The notes below the pieces were generated by a model, which saw only the letters and a list, made by a program, of their open reading frames with translations, was not told where the DNA came from and made no database searches. Made by a program: the position numbers and the translations under genes. Shown here in pieces: positions 31,621-39,042 of a DNA stretch of 49,998 nt. This DNA comes from Planctomycetota bacterium. Lineage in GTDB: Bacteria > Planctomycetota > Phycisphaerae > SM23-33. The first letter of the stretch is position 1. The number at the start of each line of letters is the position of its first letter. Location of the stretch: NCBI GenBank assembly GCA_016235825.1, contig JACRIL010000091.1, positions 1 to 49,998 on the forward strand. Direction: 5' to 3'.

Positions 31621-31742
31621 GGCAGATCTTTGAGGTTTCAAAAAAGTATACGGCCGCTAACAGATGCGGCCATGGCGCCAATTCCTGTCATTTTTCGGCT
31701 TCACCAAACATGCCATCAGCCTGTATGGATAATATTCAGAGA

Positions 31743-32066
31743 TCACTTTTTCCTCGGCGCGCCTCTGTATGCTTTCAACGCCATGCGGATCAATAATATC
31801 GTAAAGGCCAACTCCGTTCCCCATCCGCCCACATAAAATACACATGAGGACCTGAACACTATTCCCCAAAAATAGATCGCTACAAGTGATAGAATCAAGC
31901 CGACTGACAATAATGCAGGCGTCTCAAGTGGAGGGCGATAATTTTTCCTGAAGTTTATAACGCAAAGAACAACACATAATATCAGCGGCGGAATCAGGCC
32001 GGGGCCATAGAAGCACAAAAAGAAAAACCAATGCGGGACATTCAAGCTCATCGCTTTGGTCTCCAA
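31743..32066 (-). CDS. Small membrane protein, unknown function
   Basis: A 107-aa protein with three predicted transmembrane helices (FFFLCFYGPGLIPPLILCVV; VGLILSLVAIYFWGIVF; and a weaker helix at about 78-95) and a basic C-terminus (RGAPRKK). No family is recognised. The base composition is less GC-rich than the neighbours, with long A/T stretches, which may indicate transfer. The start may be 32051 (MSLNVPH), which removes five residues. Confidence 0.55.
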   Translation of the reverse strand: METKAMSLNVPHWFFFLCFYGPGLIPPLILCVVLCVINFRKNYRPPLETPALLSVGLILSLVAIYFWGIVFRSSCVFYVGGWGTELAFTILLIRMALKAYRGAPRKK

Positions 32067-32190
32067 CTGTTCTGTTGGCGGGCATGTTCGGATTTCGAGC
32101 CGAGAGGTAAAAAAAGATGCCCGAATCTGTTTGCGAGCATGTCATCCTCGACGGATTTTGCTCCGACGGGATGGACGCCGGAGCGCCGAT

Positions 32191-32494
32191 TCACTTCGCG
32201 GGTTCCTTGTCTTCCTGATCTTCCTCGATCCGGAAGATGAAGCCGAACTGGCTGTCCGCAGAAACCTGGCGGCATGTACGTCTTCTGGCGGGCGCCTTTG
32301 AGAGTATCGTAGATCGTCTGGCCGCCCTGGAGCTTGTCTTTCCAGACGACCTTCAATTCCTCCAGCGATATCTGATCCAGAGTCGGGGCCTGTCTGGTGT
32401 CGCCCTTGGGCGGGGCGCTGCCTTGGGGACTGTTCCTGGGAGATTGCGTGATTCCATCGCTACCGGCATGTTCCTCGGCTGACATGCCCGACAA
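32191..32494 (-). pseudogene. Small hypothetical ORF, possibly frameshifted
   Basis: The reading frame starting at 32494 or 32485 gives a natural-looking charged stretch (PTLDQISLEELKVVWKDKLQ, then GGQTIYDTLKGARQKTYMPP). After about residue 78 this frame turns Arg-rich and unlikely. In another frame, ending at 32191, QFGFIFRIEEDQEDKEPAK reads like a normal C-terminus. One indel near 32260 would join the two. The product would be about 100 aa of unknown function. Confidence 0.35.
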
Positions 32495-32560
32495 TGTACG
32501 TTACCCCCCGAAAATTATCAAGATTCGGACTTTGCTAATACTACAACGCCACCTGATGAT

Positions 32561-32635
32561 GTGGCACGCCCGCCCTCGGGCGTGAATGCAGTGTAAAATT
32601 TCAAGAAACCGCACAGCCGAGGGCGGCTGTGCCAC
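32561..32635. repeat. REP-like composite inverted repeat
   Basis: Outer arms GTGGCAC and GTGCCAC (32561-32567 and 32629-32635) enclose two GC-rich hairpins (CGCCCG...CGGGCG and ACAGCC...GGCTGT) of related sequence in opposite orientation. It lies in a gene-free gap (32495-32870) between the small ORFs and the asr operon. Confidence 0.5.
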
Positions 32636-32870
32636 AGATCAAGAGTGTTTTGAGATAGTTACTTATTGAATACGCTCTGACATGGAAAAGTCGGCGGCGC
32701 GTCCGGCCCAGAACCCGGCCAGCCGGCCCGCCGCGAGAAAGATATCTCGCAGTTGGCGCCGCAGCATCGCTCGCGTGCGATATGGCGCTGAACGGCGGCC
32801 GCGCATCTGCCCGCCTTACCCGCCGGAGGCCGGCTGTCTTGTCCGCATGATGCCCCGTCAACCGTGTCTC

Positions 32871-33857
32871 CTACGAGTACGTATAACCCGCAAAGTGGAG
32901 CGTTTCGGCGACTCGCGTTTTGTCCCCGAGCTGCACGCCGTCGAGAACGGTTTCCCGAAACGTCTGGTAGCCCGTCCGGTCCACTATATAGCCCAGATGC
33001 TCCTTGGGCAAGGCGCGATCAATGTGCCGCTCGATGAACTTGTAGGTGTTCAGGATAATCTGCACGACGGCATCCTCCGGCGCCCACTCCAAAAACGTCG
33101 CCCCAAGGCGGGGATTCCTCTTGCCCGTCCGCCCCAGGATGATCAGACGGAAATATTTTACCGGATCGCGGGTCCTGGCCCCCGTAGGACACTTCAGGAC
33201 GCAGCCGCCGCAGCCGAGGCAGTGCCGCTCGTCGCGGACCGGACGGCCGTTCCTCATGCTGATGGAGCCGTTGACGTGGCGGGAGCAGTACTTCACGCAC
33301 GCCTCGCAGCCGAGGCATCGTTGGGCGTCGAACCGGATATCCGCCTGGCCGATGACGCCGAAATCCTGCAAGTGAGCCTTGATGCAGTCGTTGGGGCAGC
33401 CGGTTACGGCGATCTTGAGGTGATGGTCATTGGGGAACACGCTCCGCTCGATCCTCATCGCCAGCGCAGTCGTGTCGAGGTTGGCGAATGGGCAGACGCG
33501 ATTGCCGATGCAGGCGACCACGTTCCGCGTGCCGGCGGCAGGGTAGCCGTTTTCGGGCGCGCCCAATTCAACGCCGATGGCGATCTCCACGTCCTCGATC
33601 AGCGCCGCCAGAGCCCGGTTGACGGAGGGAATCTTCTCGAAGGCAATGCCGGGAATCTCAAAGCCCTGCCGCGTCGTCAGGTGGACGGTGCCGTCGCCGT
33701 AATCCTCGGCGATGGCGCGGATGACTTCCAGGTGACGCGCGGCCAGGCACCCGCCCGGGACGCGAACGCGCAGGCAGGTCCTGTCTCGCCTGGATGTGAT
33801 GCGATAGGCATTACGACGAATCTCCCCGGCGTTCAGATCGAGCGGCATGTCAGCCAT
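32871..33857 (-). CDS. asrC: Anaerobic sulfite reductase subunit C (siroheme)
   Basis: A 328-aa catalytic subunit of the Asr dissimilatory sulfite reductase, which reduces sulfite to sulfide with six electrons. The siroheme/4Fe-4S site is complete: Cys116 and Cys122 (ACIGNRVC) and Cys154 and Cys158 (TGCPNDC). Two ferredoxin clusters follow (CLGCEACVKYC at 181-191, CLGCGGCVLKCP at 213-224). TTRQGFEIPG is the expected substrate/siroheme region. It starts 8 bp inside the end of asrB, indicating translational coupling, and is the last gene of the operon. Confidence 0.92.
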   Translation of the reverse strand: MADMPLDLNAGEIRRNAYRITSRRDRTCLRVRVPGGCLAARHLEVIRAIAEDYGDGTVHLTTRQGFEIPGIAFEKIPSVNRALAALIEDVEIAIGVELGAPENGYPAAGTRNVVACIGNRVCPFANLDTTALAMRIERSVFPNDHHLKIAVTGCPNDCIKAHLQDFGVIGQADIRFDAQRCLGCEACVKYCSRHVNGSISMRNGRPVRDERHCLGCGGCVLKCPTGARTRDPVKYFRLIILGRTGKRNPRLGATFLEWAPEDAVVQIILNTYKFIERHIDRALPKEHLGYIVDRTGYQTFRETVLDGVQLGDKTRVAETLHFAGYTYS

Positions 33858-34665
33858 CCTTCAGGCCGGTCAGCCACAGCGCCTCGGACAGGTTGAACAC
33901 TGGGCCGTCGAGGCAGACGTACGTGTGATGACACCTGCAGTGCCCGCACTTGCCGATCCCGCAGGACATGCGGCGTTCGTGCGAAACCCAGATGTTCGCC
34001 CGGCTCACGCCTCGTTCAAGAAACGCCCTGGCCGAGAACTTCATCATCGGCGGAGGCCCAACCACGATCGCGTCCACCTGCTCAGGAGCCTGAAGGTCCA
34101 GGCTCGCGACCAGGCTCGTGATCAGCCCGACATGCCCTCGCCATCCGGCGTCGGGGCGATCCACGGTCAGTCTCACGTTGGCCCTGGCCGACCAGGCGTC
34201 GATCTCGTCGCGGAACAGAATGTCGTCGGGCGAGCGAAACCCGAGAAGGACATCCATGCCCTTCACCTCTTCGGGCCGGCTGAAAAAGTGGTTGATCACT
34301 CCCTTGACCGGCGCCAGCCCGGTACCCCCGGCGGTGACGATGAGGCGCCTTCCGGGGAACCTTTCTATGGGAAATCCGCGCCCGTACGGGCCGCGGAGGA
34401 GCAGCCGCTCGCCCGGGCGGGCCTGGCAGATTCCCCCGGTGACGCGCCCGACGTTCCGCACCGTCATCTCCACGAAATCATCGCCGAAGCCGCTGGCTGA
34501 GATCGGCGCCTCGCCCAAGCCCCTGGCGGAAACCTGGAAGAACTGGCCTGGCCGGGGCCTTTGGCCGCCCCAAGCCACGCGGAAGGTGAAGTCCAACTGC
34601 GTCTGGCGGCGCACATGCAGGATATTCGCCGACACGGGAAGATAGGGATTCGCGGATGCAATCAT
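33850..34665 (-). CDS. asrB: Anaerobic sulfite reductase subunit B (FAD/NAD(P)H)
   Basis: A 271-aa ferredoxin-NADP reductase-like subunit that passes electrons from NAD(P)H to the siroheme subunit. The flavin-binding RxYS-like region is replaced by QFFQVSARGLGEAPISASG, typical of AsrB. RRLIVTAGGTGLAPVKGVI is the nucleotide-binding loop. The C-terminal 2Fe-2S ligands are in SCGIGKCGHCRCHHTYVC. It starts with an ATGA overlap on the FNT-channel gene and overlaps asrC, a tight operon arrangement. Confidence 0.92.
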   Translation of the reverse strand: MIASANPYLPVSANILHVRRQTQLDFTFRVAWGGQRPRPGQFFQVSARGLGEAPISASGFGDDFVEMTVRNVGRVTGGICQARPGERLLLRGPYGRGFPIERFPGRRLIVTAGGTGLAPVKGVINHFFSRPEEVKGMDVLLGFRSPDDILFRDEIDAWSARANVRLTVDRPDAGWRGHVGLITSLVASLDLQAPEQVDAIVVGPPPMMKFSARAFLERGVSRANIWVSHERRMSCGIGKCGHCRCHHTYVCLDGPVFNLSEALWLTGLKDG

Positions 34666-35585
34666 GGCAGGTTCTCCCGGCTCATCAGGACCGCTTCGGG
34701 CACGCGGCGGCCCACATGCCTTTTGGGCACGCCGTCAAGGGAAGCCGGCAGTTCGTGCGGCTCGTTTGCGGCCTTGCCCGGCATGGTCTCATCTCCGTCT
34801 GGAACCTTTTGGCCGCCGCCTTTGGCAATCCACCAGTAGCACGCGCCGACGAACACGGCGCCTCCTATCATGTTGCCGGCCGTTACGTAAAGCAGGTTTT
34901 TCAGGCAGCCCGGGAGCGATACGTCGCACTGGAGATGGGGGCCCAGCAGCCCCAGCCCCAGCACGGTCATATTGGCCACGCTGTGCTCGAAGCCCGAGCC
35001 AATGAACGCCAAAAGGCACATGAAGATCAGCGCCACCTTTGTCCCCTCGCTCGCCGTCGCGCTGGCCATCCATATCGCCAGGCAGACGAGCATGTTGCAC
35101 AGGACGCCTCTGAGGAAAAGCTGAAGGGGCGGCAGGCCGGTCTTGGCCATGGCGATATCCGCCACGAATTTGTTCAACGGCGGGGCGTCGATCAGGCCGG
35201 AATGCGCCACCAGCAGGGCCAGCGCCAGCGATCCGGCCAGATTGCCCGCGTAGCACACGGCCCAAGCCTTGCAGGTCCGGCGCCACGAGACGCACCCGGA
35301 CAGGCTGCCGATGGTCAGGATCATGTTGTTTCCCGTGAACAGCTCGGCCCCGGCGAACAGCACCAGCGTCAGGGCTATCGCGAAAGACGCCCCCATCACG
35401 GTCGCGGTCCATGGATTGCCGGCGGCCTTCAGCGGGGAACCCAGCGACAGGATCAGGACGATTCCGACCCCGATATATGCGCCTGCCAGCATCGACAGCA
35501 GAAAGTATCGTAAGGGGCTGCGCTCCAGCAGGGCGGCCTTCTGCCGGGAGGCGTGAACAAAGGCGTTTATGGAACGGTCTATCAC
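34662..35585 (-). CDS. Formate/nitrite/hydrosulfide (FNT) channel within the asr operon
   Basis: A 307-aa membrane protein with six transmembrane helices in the FNT arrangement: FLLSMLAGAYIGVGIVLILS at the start, ELFTGNNMILTIG for the first re-entrant loop, GSGFEHSVANMTVLGLGLLG for the second (with the conserved central His) and NMIGGAVFVGACYWW at the end. The cytoplasmic tail (about 50 residues) is unusually long. FNT channels export formate, nitrite or hydrosulfide. Position between asrA and asrB argues for hydrosulfide export, as for the HSC-type channel linked to asr in clostridia; this is inference. Confidence 0.85.
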   Translation of the reverse strand: MIDRSINAFVHASRQKAALLERSPLRYFLLSMLAGAYIGVGIVLILSLGSPLKAAGNPWTATVMGASFAIALTLVLFAGAELFTGNNMILTIGSLSGCVSWRRTCKAWAVCYAGNLAGSLALALLVAHSGLIDAPPLNKFVADIAMAKTGLPPLQLFLRGVLCNMLVCLAIWMASATASEGTKVALIFMCLLAFIGSGFEHSVANMTVLGLGLLGPHLQCDVSLPGCLKNLLYVTAGNMIGGAVFVGACYWWIAKGGGQKVPDGDETMPGKAANEPHELPASLDGVPKRHVGRRVPEAVLMSRENLP

Positions 35586-35601
35586 TTCAGTCTCCCTGTC
35601 T

Positions 35602-36654
35602 TCAGGCGAGCACCGCCGCGGGACTCTGTTCGAGCGCGGCGCAGACCTTGTTGATGCACGCGGAAAAGGAGATGTATTCGGGGCATTGATCGTCGCATCG
35701 CCCGCAGCCGACGCACATGTGCCTGCCGAACCGCATCTTGTGGTCGTGAATCTTGTGCAGCACCTTGAACCTCATCCGTGAGCCGTGGTCATTGCGGAGG
35801 CTGTGGCCGCCGGCCATGTCCGTGAACCGATCCGCATGGCAGGATGCCCAGACCCTGCGGCGCTCCCCGAGCCGCGGATTCTCCTCGTATTCGATGTCGA
35901 ACGTGGTGAAGCAGGAGCACGTGGGGCAGACCGCGTTGCACCGTCCGCAGGCGTGGCAGCGGCTGGCATACTCCTTCCACATCTGGTGATCAAAGAAACG
36001 GCCTTCCTCTATCGCCTGCTGGAGCGTTTCGGAGTCGGGCAGCCTAACCGGCGAGCCGTCGGTTTCCGCGAATAGCGGCGAGAATTCCGTCGCCGGGGCC
36101 GACGGCGGCAGCGCCGCGGCCAAAGTCTCGTCGCGAACCCGCGTCAGAACGCGATCTCCCTCAAACCGCACGGCCATGGCGTAGTCGTCCGCGACGTTGG
36201 CGCCCATGGAGACGCAGAAACAGTTCTCGAAGGGCTCAGGACATTCCATGAGGACAAGTTTGACCTTTCGGCGCAGCCGCTCGTAGTAGGCGTCGGCGAC
36301 CGGGCCGTTTTGCAGGAGTATCTCGTCCAGGCGTCCGATGCCGTTGATGTCGCAGGCCCGCAGAAACAGAAGGATCCCGCGGTCATCCCCGGCCGGCTCC
36401 ATACATTCGTTATCGCTGAAACAGAGCAGGGTCTGCGTAATCGGGAAAAGGACCTCCTTCGGCGAGAAATCGGATTTCCGGCGGAACTCGATCTGCCGCG
36501 CCGACCGAATCTCGCCATACCGCACGACGTCCGTGCCGGAGAATCTGCCTCCGCCGCCGATAAGCACCGGGGCGAAGAGGCGATGAGTGGGGGCGAGACT
36601 ATCGAGCATCGCGTCAAACTCTCCGAAGGTCAACCTGGCGCTCCCGGGATGCAT
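35602..36654 (-). CDS. asrA: Anaerobic sulfite reductase subunit A (ferredoxin-like)
   Basis: A 350-aa iron-sulfur subunit that passes electrons within the Asr complex. The family start FGEFDAMLDSLAPTHRLFAP is near the N-terminus. Two 4Fe-4S sites are visible in the C-terminal half: CHACGRCNAVCPTC and CVGCGRCDDQCPEY. ILLFLRACDINGIGRLDEIL is typical of AsrA/heterodisulfide-reductase-linked subunits. The start is uncertain: 36654 (MHPGSARLTF) fits homologs; in-frame ATGs at 36702, 36711 and 36819 would add an unlikely Arg/Ser-rich extension. First gene of asrA-FNT-asrB-asrC, with 16 bp to the channel gene. Confidence 0.9.
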   Translation of the reverse strand: MHPGSARLTFGEFDAMLDSLAPTHRLFAPVLIGGGGRFSGTDVVRYGEIRSARQIEFRRKSDFSPKEVLFPITQTLLCFSDNECMEPAGDDRGILLFLRACDINGIGRLDEILLQNGPVADAYYERLRRKVKLVLMECPEPFENCFCVSMGANVADDYAMAVRFEGDRVLTRVRDETLAAALPPSAPATEFSPLFAETDGSPVRLPDSETLQQAIEEGRFFDHQMWKEYASRCHACGRCNAVCPTCSCFTTFDIEYEENPRLGERRRVWASCHADRFTDMAGGHSLRNDHGSRMRFKVLHKIHDHKMRFGRHMCVGCGRCDDQCPEYISFSACINKVCAALEQSPAAVLA

Positions 36655-36813
36655 GGCCTGCCGCACTCCGCGTTTGCTTTGCGATCCCGTTCTTTCAATC
36701 ATGCCGCTCATAACGCGAGGACATGCAAGGGGTGTGCCAATCCTTGAGGTGGCCCGAAACCGCCATTTTGCGGGCGTTTGGCCTGTCCGGCTTGCCGGAT
36801 GCCGAAAATTATG

Positions 36814-36833
36814 ATACAATTATGTAATTGTAT
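36814..36833. promoter_or_regulatory. Palindromic operator candidate upstream of asrA
   Basis: ATACAATTA-TG-TAATTGTAT is a perfect 20-bp palindrome. On the minus strand a CATAAT -10-like box follows directly, so a bound dimer would cover the promoter. It is about 160 bp upstream of the preferred asrA start. The regulator is unknown. Confidence 0.5.
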
Positions 36834-36902
36834 GACTGGGGTTATAACAATAATGTTGCGCATGGGTGCGACAAGGCCTCGGGTGTTCCGTAATGTTACT
36901 TA

Positions 36903-37328
36903 GCTCGACTTTTGCCAATTTTAAGCATCTTCCGCCGCCGGCTGAGTTGGCCAGACAATTGGTTGCCGTGCTGATTCACTGGTTTCCGGGCCGAAAATTC
37001 ATCGTTTTGGGCGACGGCGGATATGCCTCGCATGAACTGGCGAGATTCTTTCATCGTCATCGCCGACACGTCACGCTGGTCAGCCGCTTCCGGGCTGATG
37101 CCAATCTTCATCTGCCTCCGCCTGCCGGTTACTTCGTGGCACGCCAAGGCTGATCAGACCTTCTGTGATGCCATAGCGACAGTCCGAAGGCTGTTCTGGA
37201 CCCAAACTGTTTTTGTGAGGTCTTATCATCTCAAGGACCCGACAAAACTTCCGCCTGGAATCAAAGGCATTATGCCGGACTGCCTCTGCCGGGCGGCGTA
37301 AGATGTTCAAAATTGGCAAAAGTCGAGC
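36903..37328. mobile_element. Internally deleted insertion sequence (IS701-like transposase remnant) with 29-bp TIRs
   Basis: Terminal inverted repeats at 36903-36931 and 37300-37328 begin GCTCGACTTTTGCCAATTTT and differ at only a few positions. TTA flanks both ends as a short target duplication. Inside are two transposase pieces in different frames: LVAVLIHWFPGRKFIVLGDGGY (plus frame near 36960-37100), a DDE-domain piece, and TFCDAIATVRRLFW followed by LCRAA (37150-37301), the C-terminus. The N-terminal part is missing, so this is a 426-bp non-autonomous remnant. Confidence 0.75.
36945..37301 (+). pseudogene. Transposase fragment inside the deleted IS
   Basis: The first piece ends at TGA about 37153 after GGYASHELARFFHRHRRHVT and VSRFRADANLHLPPP. 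A second piece continues in another frame to TAA about 37301. DDE transposases of the IS701 type show the same order of blocks. A frameshift plus loss of the N-terminal half leaves no function. Confidence 0.65.
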
Positions 37329-37416
37329 TTAATCCAACATTTGCAATACACTGCCCTCCGCTGCCGGCATATTCCACCGCTTCGGCAGGGCGTAGAACTG
37401 CGAACAAGTCCGCGGT

Positions 37417-38964
37417 TCAGTATGCGCCTTTTTTCCACCAGTCGCTCTGGTAAACGGCGGTGTCGGCCGCGGTGCGGGCCGCCAGTTCCCTGAACGCATC
37501 GGTCCGCAGGAACGGCTGATCCGCCAGGTCGAACGGCCTGCCGATACGATCCAGATATTTTTTCAGCCGGGCCTGCATGCCCTTGAGAATGCCGGCATGT
37601 TGCGGGTCGCCGGCAAGGTTTTTCTGCTCGCCGGGATCGCCGGCCAGATCGTAGAGCTGGTCCTGGTCCCAGAAGTGCGGATATCGTTTGATCTGGAGCG
37701 TCATGTCGAATCTGCCGATATGGTCGTAGGCCTTTTCGACCCTGCCGGCCTGCATGTCATCGAGGAGTTTCCGCGGGTAGCGAAGGGCGATGTATTTCCA
37801 CTTGCCGGTCCTGACCGCCCTGCAATACCCGAATTCGAAGAACAGATCCTCACGGTCCTCGCCGGCGGCGCCGCTGATCTGTTTCCACCTGTCGATTCCG
37901 TCGATGCCCGCCGGCGGGCGGACGTCCAGCGCCCCGCACAGCGTGGGCAGGAGATCGACGTTCTGCACGAACGCCTCGCACGTGCTGCCGGACTTTATGG
38001 CGCCCGCCCATTTCATGGCGAACGGGATGTGCACGCCGCCCTGGCAGCAGGTCGCCTTGCCGTCGAGGATATTGTGGTCGGTCGAGCAGATGATGATCGT
38101 GTTGTCGTACAGGCCGAGTTCTTCGAGTTTTTTCATGACCGCGCCGAACGCGTCGTCCATCCACATCGCCCCGGCGGTCCGGTGATTGCGGGCGATGCCG
38201 GCTTTCTGAAGGCGCGGGTAGATGGTGCTGCGGGGCGGCATCCAGGCGGACACATCCGGCCTGGCGTCCAGGAATCCGTATTCGCAGGCCAGGCCGTCCG
38301 AGTCGATCGATTCCATATGGCACGGGCCGTGAATCGTCGTAAGGGCCAGATGCAGGGCAAAAGGGCGCCGCCTGTTCCGGTCGATAAAGTCCAGGGCCGC
38401 ACCGACGTGCCATTCGAGGTTGTGATATTGAAGTGCCTTCAGCGGGCGGTTGTCCGTGTTGCCCCACGCGACGGCCTCGGCATAATCGAACCCCGTGGAC
38501 CGCAGATAGTCCCTCATGCCGTCATAGTCTTTCCGGAGTTTTTCGCGGACGGCCTGGTCGGACGGATTGTCATTTTCGTTGTACCTGAATGCGTTGAACG
38601 ATGTCCGCGAAGGGCCGGTGTGACATTTGCCCACAAACCCGGTCGTGTATCCGGCCGCCCTGAACACCGACCCGAACGTCGGGGTGGGCGGCTCTATCAC
38701 CGTGTTCCACGTGATCGCGTACGGCTCATCTTCCGGGAACTGCCGCCCGATATTCGGGGCGTTTCCGGCGTACAGGCCGGTCAGGTAGTTGAATCGGGAT
38801 GGAGTGCATACCGGGGTCTGGGCGTGGAATCGGGTGCACACCACGCCCTCGGCCGCCACGCGATCCATATTGGGGGTCAGCACGTTTCCGCCCGTGAAGT
38901 GCAACATGCTGAAATCTGTGTCGTCAGTGATGAACCAGACAATATTCGGCCCGCTGTTTTTCAT
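37417..38964 (-). CDS. FGly-type sulfatase (motif CTPSR)
   Basis: A 515-aa type I sulfatase. The N-terminal metal site is VWFITDDTDFSM with the double Asp. The maturation motif is PVCTPSRFNYLTGLY, with Cys53 as formylglycine precursor. The second metal site is IIICSTDHNILDGK, and AMKWAGAIKSGSTCEAFVQN is typical of the late domain. There is no convincing signal peptide. It is the last of three same-strand genes after the PQQ-methyltransferase and DUF4159 genes (78-bp gap). The substrate is unknown. An anaerobic maturase (anSME) would be needed elsewhere in the genome. Confidence 0.9.
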   Translation of the reverse strand: MKNSGPNIVWFITDDTDFSMLHFTGGNVLTPNMDRVAAEGVVCTRFHAQTPVCTPSRFNYLTGLYAGNAPNIGRQFPEDEPYAITWNTVIEPPTPTFGSVFRAAGYTTGFVGKCHTGPSRTSFNAFRYNENDNPSDQAVREKLRKDYDGMRDYLRSTGFDYAEAVAWGNTDNRPLKALQYHNLEWHVGAALDFIDRNRRRPFALHLALTTIHGPCHMESIDSDGLACEYGFLDARPDVSAWMPPRSTIYPRLQKAGIARNHRTAGAMWMDDAFGAVMKKLEELGLYDNTIIICSTDHNILDGKATCCQGGVHIPFAMKWAGAIKSGSTCEAFVQNVDLLPTLCGALDVRPPAGIDGIDRWKQISGAAGEDREDLFFEFGYCRAVRTGKWKYIALRYPRKLLDDMQAGRVEKAYDHIGRFDMTLQIKRYPHFWDQDQLYDLAGDPGEQKNLAGDPQHAGILKGMQARLKKYLDRIGRPFDLADQPFLRTDAFRELAARTAADTAVYQSDWWKKGAY

Positions 38965-39042
38965 GGCCGGATTCTTATATCGGTTCGCCAGCAGGTTTTC
39001 AAGATTTTGTCTCTCCCCGCGGGCATAAACCGTCAGCCAACA

